Of a stretch of DNA of 6,749 nt, positions 1 through 6,749 are shown in pieces. The notes under the pieces were generated by a model. The model ran no database searches and was not told the origin of the DNA. It saw nothing but the letters and a program-made list of their open reading frames with translations. The stretch spans positions 1 to 6,749 of the forward strand of contig DTSG01000562.1 in the NCBI GenBank assembly GCA_012965455.1. The letters are read 5' to 3'. The translations under genes and the position numbers were made by a program. The stretch's first letter is position 1, and every line of letters begins with the position of its first letter. Source of the stretch: Planctomycetaceae bacterium. GTDB taxonomy: Bacteria > Planctomycetota > Planctomycetia > Pirellulales > Pirellulaceae.

Positions 1-963
1 GGAGACCCAGGGACCGCTGACTATGCGATTCGGCTGAAAACGCTCGAAGAGTTCCGTGGCAAAGTGGAATCAACGGACAAGTTTTTGATGATTCAATCTG
101 AAGAGATTTCGGATCGTTCTCAGGGTGGTCCAGTCCATATGAATGCCACCAATATCCAAGAGTTAATTCCCCCAGTTGGGGGAGCGACTGTGCGTGAAGC
201 AATGACTAATAATCTGCGGGCAGTTGCAGAACAGGCAAAACGTACAGGCAAGCCGATCGTCCTGCATTTAAATCATCCTAATTTTGGGTATGCAGTTACC
301 GCTGAGGATATCGCATCCGTCGTGATGGAACGTTACGTCGAAATCTATAATGGTCATCCTGGTGTGAACGTTGGCGGGGATGATCAACATGCCAGCATGG
401 AAGAAATCTGGGATATTGCCAACACAATTCGCTTGGTGCAACTCGGCGCCGCACCGTTGTTCGGCGTTGGTACCGATGATTCTCATCATTACCACGGTCG
501 AGGATCTAGTCGACCGGGAAGGTCGTGGATCATGGTCCGCTGTGACGATCTAGATGCCGATGCTGTGACTGTGAAGATTCAAGAAGGCGATTTTTATTCG
601 TCCAGTGGTGTCACATTGCGCGACGTTCAATATGACGCGAAGAAGAAAACCCTAGCAGTTACAATCAAGCCGCAACCGGGAGTCACCTATAAAACACAGT
701 TTATTGGTACGTTGAAATCGGTTGATCTCTCCGCAAAACCGCGTCTGGATAAAAATGGCAAACCTCGTCGCACGACCCATATCTATTCTAAGGATATTGG
801 TAAAGTGCTTGGCGAGTCCGAGGGAGTTGCGGCGACATATCAATTCACCGGTGACGAATTGTATGTGCGTGCGGTTGTGACGTCGTCCAAAGCACACTCG
901 GACCCGACGCTACCTAACCAAACAGAACAAGCTTGGACTCAGCCTGTGGGTTGGAATAATTAG
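1..963 (+). CDS. PHP-type metal-dependent hydrolase, 3' part (5' end outside window)
   Basis: The reading frame is open from base 1 to the TAG at 961-963, giving 320 residues. A GTG at codon 22 could be taken as a start, but the coding frame continues upstream of it without a stop, so the true start is probably before the window. Visible metal-ligand-like motifs, numbered from the first codon of the window, are VHMNA (His46), HLNHPNF (His89, His92), EIYNGHPG (Glu114, His119) and GVGTDDSHHYH (Asp159, Asp160, His162, His163, His165). This order, ending in an Asp-x-His type motif, fits the C-terminal part of a PHP-domain (polymerase and histidinol phosphatase) fold. The expected N-terminal HxH motif would lie upstream. 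After about codon 180 comes a beta-rich tail (FYSSSGVTLRDV onward) that is commonly appended in such proteins. The family hydrolyses phosphoesters or related bonds with a di- or trinuclear metal centre; the substrate here is unknown. An export signal cannot be judged because the N-terminus is missing. Family assignment is fairly sure, specific function is not. Confidence 0.8.
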   Translation, partial: GDPGTADYAIRLKTLEEFRGKVESTDKFLMIQSEEISDRSQGGPVHMNATNIQELIPPVGGATVREAMTNNLRAVAEQAKRTGKPIVLHLNHPNFGYAVTAEDIASVVMERYVEIYNGHPGVNVGGDDQHASMEEIWDIANTIRLVQLGAAPLFGVGTDDSHHYHGRGSSRPGRSWIMVRCDDLDADAVTVKIQEGDFYSSSGVTLRDVQYDAKKKTLAVTIKPQPGVTYKTQFIGTLKSVDLSAKPRLDKNGKPRRTTHIYSKDIGKVLGESEGVAATYQFTGDELYVRAVVTSSKAHSDPTLPNQTEQAWTQPVGWNN

Positions 964-970
964 CATAAAG

Positions 971-983
971 AGGGGGCCCCGTA
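971..983 (+). promoter_or_regulatory. Ribosome binding site deciding the GTG start of the dihaem gene
   Basis: AGGGGG at 971-976 is a good Shine-Dalgarno match, 7 bases before the GTG at 984. An in-frame TAA at 966-968 blocks any start further upstream, and no ATG lies within the signal-peptide region. The site therefore supports GTG as the real start. Part of it falls in the self-complementary octamer GGGGCCCC (973-980). Confidence 0.7.
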
Positions 984-3900
984 GTGCGAGCTAAACTAGT
1001 AACAACACTTTTGATATGCGTATTGAGTAGTACTGTCACCTCAGTTACTGCTCAGACGATCGAGCAACAACTACAACAGATGCTGACGTCTGATTTGGTG
1101 AATCGCATCAACTCAGACGGAGATCCGCAGCGCGGTGCGATTCTGTTTTACCAATCGTTCCTGTCTTGTTCGAAGTGTCATGATGAGGCTCAAGGCAAAC
1201 GTTCGTTAGGGCCAACGTTGACTCGTTATGACAAGCAGCCTACTGATGAACTTTTAATCGAAGCGTTGTTGGATCCCTCAAAATCCATTCGTGCTGGATA
1301 CGACACGGTCGCGCTGCTATTCAACGATGGGACGCAAGTGACGGGGGTTGTGGAGTCTAAGTCCACGACTGAAATCGTGCTTAAAGATGTTAGTCGACCC
1401 GGCGGTACGCTGACGTTTTCGCTGGAAGATATCGACGAATTGCATGCGGTTAAAGCATCGATCATGCCTCAAGGGCAGGTTAATCAGCTTGCCAGTAAAC
1501 AACAGTTTTACGACTTGATGAAATATTTGTTCGTTATTCGCGATGACGGTCCGTTAGCGGCCTTACGTTTAAAGCCGCCGCCATCGCTAGTCGCGGCGCG
1601 AAAATTACCCGAGTATGAATCTAAAATCGATCATGCTGGTATGATCGGTTCGCTAGACAAAACTAGCTTTAGCCGGGGAGCAGCAATTTATAATAGGCTA
1701 TGTGTCAATTGTCACGGTGATCATCAACGAGTTGGTTCATTGCCCACTTCACGCCGTTTCACCAAAGATGTGATGAAAAATGGGGCGGACCCGTTTGCGA
1801 TGTACCAGACACTGACACGCGGATTCGGTTTAATGGCACCGCAGTCTTGGATGGTACCCCAGCAAAAATACGATGTTATTCATTATTTGCGAGAGACGTT
1901 TCTTCGCAATGACAATGAGAGTCAATACACAGCGGTAACCGCTCAGTATTTAACGACGCTGCCCAGTGGCGACACCCGTGGGCCGAAGCCATCGAATATT
2001 AATAAGTGGCAACAGATGAATTACGGTCATCAGTTAACTGCGACCTATGAAGTCGGAAACGATGCCTCGAACTTTACTTATAAAGGGATCGCGCAACGGT
2101 TAGATGCCGGTCAAGGTGGTATCACCAACGGCGACGCGTTTATGGTGTTTGACCATGACACCATGCGGCTATCCGCCGCGTGGCGGGGCAAGGGGTTTAT
2201 TGACTTCAACGGGATCAATTTTAACGGCAAGCATAACGCGCATCCGCGTCTAGTCGGCGAAGTGGCGTTCGAAAACAAGAACGGTCCAGGTTGGGCAAAT
2301 CCTGAGGATGGTTCCTGGGAGGACCCACGTATCGTTGGTCGTGACGGACGACGTTATGGTCCGTTGCCGCGGGAATGGGCACAATACCTAGGGCTTTATC
2401 ATCACGATAACCAAACGATCATTAGCTATACGGTGGGCGATGTGCCGATACTGGAAACCGCGTCGAGAGATGAAACGGCCGCTGGTGTGGTTTTCAAACG
2501 CACACTAAATATTGGACAGCGGACTCGTCCACTCGAACTTGCGGTGGCTACCGTGGGTGCTGATGAAATTGTCGACCAACTACAACTTACCAGCCCTGCT
2601 CAGTCGTTTCGGTTTGGACCATTGGTTGTCGGGGTTGAGTCGGAGGTCAAAGGTTGGAAGTGGCAGCAGGGCGAAAATGGGCAATTGCGTTTGACCATTC
2701 CTGTTGGTAAAGCGACACAGTTTACAGTGTGGGTACGGCGTATTGGTAAAGCACAATTTACCGAGCAGTTAATCAACTACACGCCTATGCGAGTGCCAGA
2801 TTTGTCAACATTGCTTCGCGGCAGCGCGGCTCGCTGGCCTCAAAAGATAACAACGCAAGCTAAGATTGGGTCGCAGCAGGGCGCCTTTCAGACTGACGTG
2901 TTGCAGCATCCTGTGGATAATCCGTGGTACGCACAGGTACGCATGACAGGGTTTGATTTTTTTGCTGATTCCAATCGGATGGCAGTTAGTACGTGGGACG
3001 GGGACGTGTGGTTGGTTGAAGGAGTGGCTGATCCGTTGGGGCAGAAATTAACTTGGCAACGCATCGCCACTGGGTTGTTTCAACCGCTCGGAGTTAAAAT
3101 TGTCGACGATAAGATCTACGTTGGCTGCCGTGATCAGATTTGTGTTTTGCATGACCTCAACGGCGATGGTGAAACAGATTGGTATGAATGCTTCAATAAT
3201 GACCATCAAGTGACCGAACATTTCCATGAGTTTGCCATGGGATTACAGCGTGATAAATCTGGGAATTTCTATTATGCAAAATCTGCGAGGCATGCGCTCA
3301 AAGCGATCGTGCCGCATCATGGAACGCTATTGCGAGTCAGTCCCGATGGGCAAAAAACGGATATCATTGCCAAGGGATTTCGCGCAGCCAACGGCGTTTG
3401 TCTTAACGAAGATGGTTCATTTATAGTGACGGATCAAGAAGGTCATTGGAATCCAAAGAATCGTATCAACTGGGTGCGTGAAGGTGGGTTTTACGGGAAT
3501 ATGTTTGGCTATCACGATGTTACCGATAGCGCCGATACTGCGATGGAGCAGCCGTTGGTCTGGATTACCAATAAATTTGACCGCTCACCCGGAGAACTCT
3601 TGTGGGTGAATTCAAAGAAATGGGGGCCACTTAACGGACAACTACTTAACCTGTCTTATGGATATGGCAAAGTGTATGTCGTGCCGCATGAAACGATAGA
3701 TGGCCAAGTACAGGGGGGAATGTGTGAATTACCGATAGCACAATTCCCAACAGGCGTCATGCGAGGTCGTTTTCATCCGGACAATGAACAACTCTACGCT
3801 TGTGGAATGTTCGCTTGGGCTGGTAGTCAAACTCAAGCAGGCGGATTCTATCGCTTGCGTTACACAGGGCAATCTGTGCACTTGCCTATCAAGGTCGAGG

Positions 3901-4208
3901 CAACCACCCGTGGGATGAAATTGACTTTTACGGATCCAGTAGAACCAAGCATCGCCAAGAATGTTGCCAACTATCAAGTTAAACAATGGGCATTGAAGCG
4001 AACTGCGAATTACGGTTCGAAACATTATGATGAGCAGATGCTTAAAATTTCCGGCGTGAGTCTGTCTAATGATGGGCATTCTGTGCTGATTGAAATGCCA
4101 TCCATCAAGCCCACCTGGTGCATGGAAATAAAATATCAACTACAAGGTTTGACGGGACGGACTTTTCAAGGGACCATTCACAACACAATTCACGCCTTAA
4201 GTGAATAG
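984..4208 (+). CDS. Exported dihaem cytochrome / DUF6797-like / beta-propeller dehydrogenase-like protein
   Basis: The 1074-residue product starts at GTG with a signal peptide (about 1-23, hydrophobic LVTTLLICVL core, cleavage probably near TAQ), so it should act in the periplasm. Residues about 45-185 form a haem-binding domain of the PVC (Pirellula/Verrucomicrobium) type: CSKCH at 62-66, then LGPTL, EALLDPSKSI, FNDGTQVTG and a SIMPQG motif whose Met161 is the likely distal haem ligand. Residues about 224-308 form a second c-type cytochrome with CVNCH at 240-244 and candidate axial Met284 or Met290. Residues about 345-490 resemble DUF6797 (NYG, YKGIAQRL, FNGKHNAHP, GPLPREWAQYLGLY, ISYTVGD). 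Residues about 640-962 resemble a sorbosone/glucose-dehydrogenase-like beta-propeller, including a calcium-loop-like DLNGDGETD at 724-732 and the TDQEGHWNPKNRINWV segment. The last 110 residues look like an Ig/fibronectin-type fold (GMKLTFTDPV...NYQVKQW). Role by family: a periplasmic redox protein passing electrons through two covalent haems; the substrate is unknown. It follows the PHP gene by 20 bases. Confidence 0.88.
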   Translation: MRAKLVTTLLICVLSSTVTSVTAQTIEQQLQQMLTSDLVNRINSDGDPQRGAILFYQSFLSCSKCHDEAQGKRSLGPTLTRYDKQPTDELLIEALLDPSKSIRAGYDTVALLFNDGTQVTGVVESKSTTEIVLKDVSRPGGTLTFSLEDIDELHAVKASIMPQGQVNQLASKQQFYDLMKYLFVIRDDGPLAALRLKPPPSLVAARKLPEYESKIDHAGMIGSLDKTSFSRGAAIYNRLCVNCHGDHQRVGSLPTSRRFTKDVMKNGADPFAMYQTLTRGFGLMAPQSWMVPQQKYDVIHYLRETFLRNDNESQYTAVTAQYLTTLPSGDTRGPKPSNINKWQQMNYGHQLTATYEVGNDASNFTYKGIAQRLDAGQGGITNGDAFMVFDHDTMRLSAAWRGKGFIDFNGINFNGKHNAHPRLVGEVAFENKNGPGWANPEDGSWEDPRIVGRDGRRYGPLPREWAQYLGLYHHDNQTIISYTVGDVPILETASRDETAAGVVFKRTLNIGQRTRPLELAVATVGADEIVDQLQLTSPAQSFRFGPLVVGVESEVKGWKWQQGENGQLRLTIPVGKATQFTVWVRRIGKAQFTEQLINYTPMRVPDLSTLLRGSAARWPQKITTQAKIGSQQGAFQTDVLQHPVDNPWYAQVRMTGFDFFADSNRMAVSTWDGDVWLVEGVADPLGQKLTWQRIATGLFQPLGVKIVDDKIYVGCRDQICVLHDLNGDGETDWYECFNNDHQVTEHFHEFAMGLQRDKSGNFYYAKSARHALKAIVPHHGTLLRVSPDGQKTDIIAKGFRAANGVCLNEDGSFIVTDQEGHWNPKNRINWVREGGFYGNMFGYHDVTDSADTAMEQPLVWITNKFDRSPGELLWVNSKKWGPLNGQLLNLSYGYGKVYVVPHETIDGQVQGGMCELPIAQFPTGVMRGRFHPDNEQLYACGMFAWAGSQTQAGGFYRLRYTGQSVHLPIKVEATTRGMKLTFTDPVEPSIAKNVANYQVKQWALKRTANYGSKHYDEQMLKISGVSLSNDGHSVLIEMPSIKPTWCMEIKYQLQGLTGRTFQGTIHNTIHALSE

Positions 4209-4260
4209 AATTTAACCGTAGTTGGATTCGTACCTAATCAATATGCTAGAGCGAAAATCA

Positions 4261-5580
4261 ATGAATAAAATCATACTGCCATCTATGTTATTACTCCTGC
4301 TGTGCAGCCCGACTCTGTTGGCCGATGACTGGCCGCATTGGTTGGGCTCTAGTCGTGACGGCGTCTGGCACGAAACAGGGATTGTCACCAAAATTACAGC
4401 TGCAGGATTGCCAGTGAAATGGCGAGTACCCATTGCGGGCGGGTATTCTGGGCCCGCAGTGGCAAACGGTAAAGTGTTTGTAACCGATTACCAGCGACTC
4501 AGCGGTGATGCTACCAATGGTCCCAGTCTCAGGACCAAGATCACTGGAATTGAGCGATTGCATTGTTTGGATAGCACGACTGGAAAAAAACTGTGGACAC
4601 ACAAATATCCGTGTTCGTATTACGTATCCTATCCGTCAGGCCCGCGTGCCACACCGGCTGTGAGTGATGGTCGAGTTTATTCGCTGGGGACTGAGGGCAA
4701 TCTTGTTTGCTTAGACGTACAATCAGGAAAGGTCTTTTGGCAAAAAGAACTAAAAACAGAATACGATATCAAAACACCTATTTGGGGTTTCTGTTCGCAT
4801 CCGCTAATTATCGGTGATCTGTTGTATTTGATGGTCGGCGGCGAAGGCACAACGATCGTCGCATTTGATAAGAGTAGTGGAAAGCAGATATGGGGTGCTT
4901 TGGACAGCGAAGAAGCTGGATATTCTCAGCCGACCTTGATTACTGCTGGCGGCGTGCAGCAACTTGTTGTGTGGACTCCAACTGCCATCCACGGCATGCA
5001 TCCCAAAACGGGTGATCTGTATTGGCAAGTCGAGTTGCAACCAGCATACGGGATGTCTGTTGTGTCGCCTCGTCATTACGGCGATTTTCTGTTCGCTAGT
5101 GGTATTGGAAACGTGGGTGTTTGCTTGAAATTAGATCGCGACAAACCTGCGGTGACCGAAGTTTGGCGGGGTACGTCGACCACGGGAGTCTATTGTAGCA
5201 ACAGCACACCTATTATCGACAACGGCATTATTTATGGTGTTGGATGTCGCAAGGGCGAACTGCGAGCGGTAGAGTTGGAAACTGGCAAACGGTTATGGGA
5301 TTCATTTAAACCAACCACCGGTACGCGACCACAAAACCACGGAACGGCTTTCTTGACTCGACAAGCGGATCAGTATTTGTTGTTCAACGAATCTGGTGAG
5401 TTGATCTTGGCGGATTTAACGCCTACGGGCTACCAAGAAAAAGGGCGGGTAAAGTTGCTCGAGCCAACTGGGGAAGCCTTCGGACGTAAGGTCGTATGGG
5501 CGGCGCCGGCGTATGCCAATCGATGTTTGTTTGTGCGAAATGACAAAGAGATTATTTGTGTGGATCTAGCGGGTAAATAA
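4261..5580 (+). CDS. Exported PQQ-like (BamB-like) beta-propeller repeat protein
   Basis: From ATG 4261 the product has 439 residues and begins with a clear signal peptide, MNKIILPSMLLLLLCSPTLLA, with likely cleavage after Ala21. The mature start DDWPHWLGSSRDGVWHETG matches the opening DWPxWxGxxRDG pattern typical of planctomycete propeller proteins. At least five blades carry the family's L-x-x-[LFVM]-[DEH]-x-x-[TS]-G-[KD]-x-x-W pattern: residues 100-113 (CLDSTTGKKLW), 148-160 (CLDVQSGKVFW), 199-211 (AFDKSSGKQIW), 243-255 (GMHPKTGDLYW) and 334-346 (AVELETGKRLW). Weaker versions occur near 381 and at the C-terminus (EIICVDLAGK). This is the PQQ-repeat propeller fold shared by quinoprotein dehydrogenases and BamB; automated annotation often calls such proteins BamB, but there is no sign of a Bam complex here. 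Whether it binds PQQ or is only a scaffold cannot be told. In-frame upstream starts at TTG 4222 and ATG 4243 would put extra polar residues before the signal peptide and have no better ribosome site, so 4261 is preferred; a weak AGAG lies at 4248-4251. It begins 52 bases after the dihaem gene. Confidence 0.88.
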   Translation: MNKIILPSMLLLLLCSPTLLADDWPHWLGSSRDGVWHETGIVTKITAAGLPVKWRVPIAGGYSGPAVANGKVFVTDYQRLSGDATNGPSLRTKITGIERLHCLDSTTGKKLWTHKYPCSYYVSYPSGPRATPAVSDGRVYSLGTEGNLVCLDVQSGKVFWQKELKTEYDIKTPIWGFCSHPLIIGDLLYLMVGGEGTTIVAFDKSSGKQIWGALDSEEAGYSQPTLITAGGVQQLVVWTPTAIHGMHPKTGDLYWQVELQPAYGMSVVSPRHYGDFLFASGIGNVGVCLKLDRDKPAVTEVWRGTSTTGVYCSNSTPIIDNGIIYGVGCRKGELRAVELETGKRLWDSFKPTTGTRPQNHGTAFLTRQADQYLLFNESGELILADLTPTGYQEKGRVKLLEPTGEAFGRKVVWAAPAYANRCLFVRNDKEIICVDLAGK

Positions 5581-5618
5581 ACAGAGGTACCACCGGTAAA
5601 GGTGCTGATTGTTGTTTT

Positions 5619-5632
5619 GGGGAAGGTGAATA
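5619..5632 (+). promoter_or_regulatory. Ribosome binding site of the S41 peptidase gene
   Basis: GGGGAAGGTG at 5619-5628 is a strong purine-rich Shine-Dalgarno sequence. The GGAAGG core at 5621-5626 ends 6 bases before the ATG at 5633. A second ATG follows immediately at 5636, so either codon could initiate; they differ by one Met. Confidence 0.65.
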
Positions 5633-6749
5633 ATGATGAAGCGCAAGAGATTTGTCTCAGTGGTTTCATTCGCTGTTGCTGTGTTTTGTTGTGGTGTTCT
5701 CGCTGAGAAGGTTCACGCCGTAAAGCCACGTACTAGCGAAGACAGGCAGATTGATTTGTTGCAGCGCAACGTGCCTGCGGAAGCAGCAAATGCAGATCTC
5801 GAGATGTTGCAAAAAATCATGGTGGAAATGCACCCGGGACTCGATATTTATGCAACCCAAAAACAATTCGCTGCGTTGGTTGAACAATCTCGTGTTCAGG
5901 CAGGCGATACTATCAAGCTCCGCGAGTTTTTTATGAGATGTGCGCGGATTACAGATCTTGTGCGTTGTGGCCATACCTACGCCAGCGTTCCGCTAGCCTG
6001 CCAGATGAAATTGCAATACGCAACAAAAATGTTTCCCGTACCGCTGATGTTTATTGATCAAAAAGCGTATGTGAACCATCATCACGCCAAAATTCCGTGT
6101 GGTGCAGAAGTGTTGTCAATTAATAGCGTCGCGGTAGACGAGATAGTGCAAGTTTTGATGCCGTTGGTTACCGGCGATGGCTATGTCAATACATTTAGGT
6201 ATCAATTCTTAGGGGAGATGTTTTCCATTTCCTATGCAACGGCCTATGGAGAGACAAAAGAGTTTCAAGTTAAATATCGAACGTTAAAAGGGGAAACAAA
6301 TACGGCCAAGGTAACCGGTGTTTCGTCACATCGCCTAGAACAGTTGATGGAGTCGGTGGCATTGGGAGGACGAGAACACGAAGCCTATCGCATGTCGCGA
6401 CCTCGTGAGGATACCGTACTTATGGCCATTGATACATTTGACAACGGTCAAGGTTCACCGCCGTTTCGTGCCTACCGAAAGTTAATAACAAAAGCGTTTG
6501 CGATGATGCATCAAACGGACGCAATTACCAACTTGATATTGGACCTCAGACAAAACGATGGTGGGTATACTCGTAGTGAGATGTTCTTATATTCGTTTTT
6601 AGCAAACAAGCCATTTAAAGAAATGGCTAGCGGGCACACGAACCGTAATAGCATTGCTTTTCGTGAGCTCCTCAGTCGCAATTACCAATCACGCGGCGTC
6701 ATTAAGTATTTTGACCGCCGCTTGCAAAGAGAAATGGTTGCGGAGGATG
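5633..6749 (+). CDS. Exported S41-family (C-terminal-processing-like) serine peptidase, 5' part (runs off the right edge)
   Basis: The frame is open from the ATG at 5633 to the window end: 372 codons plus one base, without a stop, so the C-terminus is missing. The N-terminus is a signal peptide: basic MMKRKR, a hydrophobic core, then possible cleavage after Ala24 (VLA-EK) or Ala29 (VHA-VK). Residues about 40-120 (MHPGLDIY, then RITDLVRCGHTYASVP with CGHT at 112-115) fit the helical N-terminal region of S41 peptidases, where a (D/C)GHT motif is usual. Residues about 155-180 (CGAEVLSINSVAVDEIVQVL) resemble the carboxylate-loop part of a PDZ-like module. Residues 301-330 (LILDLRQNDGG, then SFLANKPFKE) are the characteristic DLRxNxGG core strand and following helix of the S41 protease domain. 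The catalytic Ser (and Lys) lie further on in this family, beyond the window, so activity cannot be confirmed. It lies 52 bases after the propeller gene and looks cotranscribed. Likely role: periplasmic or secreted proteolysis; the substrate is unknown. Confidence 0.82.
   Translation, partial: MMKRKRFVSVVSFAVAVFCCGVLAEKVHAVKPRTSEDRQIDLLQRNVPAEAANADLEMLQKIMVEMHPGLDIYATQKQFAALVEQSRVQAGDTIKLREFFMRCARITDLVRCGHTYASVPLACQMKLQYATKMFPVPLMFIDQKAYVNHHHAKIPCGAEVLSINSVAVDEIVQVLMPLVTGDGYVNTFRYQFLGEMFSISYATAYGETKEFQVKYRTLKGETNTAKVTGVSSHRLEQLMESVALGGREHEAYRMSRPREDTVLMAIDTFDNGQGSPPFRAYRKLITKAFAMMHQTDAITNLILDLRQNDGGYTRSEMFLYSFLANKPFKEMASGHTNRNSIAFRELLSRNYQSRGVIKYFDRRLQREMVAED

Noticed and set aside
64..963. 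GTG at 64 as the true start of the PHP gene
   Set aside because: The same frame is open from base 1 with a protein-like sequence, and the N-terminal PHP metal motif expected in the family is missing. The gene therefore almost certainly begins before the window.
3729..4139. 136-codon open frame on the minus strand within the dihaem gene
   Set aside because: It lies wholly opposite the propeller and Ig-like part of a well-supported gene, has no recognisable family motifs, and its composition is what the opposite strand of a coding region would give.
4222..4260. Longer N-terminus for the PQQ-like propeller, starting at TTG 4222 or ATG 4243
   Set aside because: The extra residues (up to 13, starting MDSYLIN...) would precede a normal signal peptide, and neither start has a good ribosome site. 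ATG 4261 directly begins a standard signal sequence.
4261..4330. Lipoprotein signal in the propeller protein (Cys15 in LLLLLCSP)
   Set aside because: The residue before Cys is Leu, not Gly, Ala or Ser, so it does not fit a lipobox. A normal signal-peptidase I site after Ala21 fits better. The CC pair in the S41 signal peptide (residues 19-20, after AVF) fails for the same reason.
5591..5604. CACC-GGTAAA-GGTG inverted repeat after the propeller gene as a terminator
   Set aside because: The stem is only 4 bp and no clean T run follows, so it does not support a terminator. The short gap and the strong ribosome site just downstream favour read-through.
5666..5974. 102-codon minus-strand frame and a 61-codon plus-strand frame (5751-5936) in the start of the S41 gene
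   Set aside because: Both overlap the frame that encodes a signal peptide and S41 landmarks. Neither has a ribosome site or a recognisable protein pattern.

Overview
The window looks like a piece of a planctomycete chromosome, probably Pirellulales-like, or a close relative in the PVC group. Three things point there. The second gene carries a haem-binding CxxCH domain of the Pirellula/Verrucomicrobium type, joined to a DUF6797-like domain and a dehydrogenase-like propeller. The third gene begins, after its signal peptide, with the DWPHW...SRDG pattern common in planctomycete PQQ-type propeller proteins. All recognisable products downstream of the first gene start with export signals. Base composition looks moderate (about half G+C by eye). 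No taxonomic marker gene is present, so this placement is an inference.

Layout: four genes, all on the + strand and closely packed. (1) 1-963 is the 3' part of a PHP-type metal-dependent hydrolase gene whose start lies before the window. (2) 984-4208 is a complete gene for a 1074-residue exported dihaem protein: PVC-type haem domain, second cytochrome c domain, DUF6797-like domain, beta-propeller and Ig-like tail. (3) 4261-5580 is a complete gene for a 439-residue exported PQQ-like (BamB-like) beta-propeller protein. (4) 5633-6749 is the 5' part of an exported S41-family peptidase gene that runs off the right edge without a stop codon. The gaps are 20, 52 and 52 bases, with no convincing terminator or promoter, so the four genes are probably cotranscribed.

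How they may work together: the PHP protein is a predicted metal-dependent hydrolase, the dihaem propeller protein a predicted periplasmic redox protein, the PQQ-like propeller either a scaffold or an enzyme, and the S41 protein a predicted serine peptidase. This resembles the exported, catabolism- or envelope-related gene sets common in planctomycetes, but no substrate can be read from the sequence. I saw no RNA gene, CRISPR array, insertion sequence or integration site, and nothing that clearly signals an undescribed system. The most notable item is the multi-domain architecture of gene 2.
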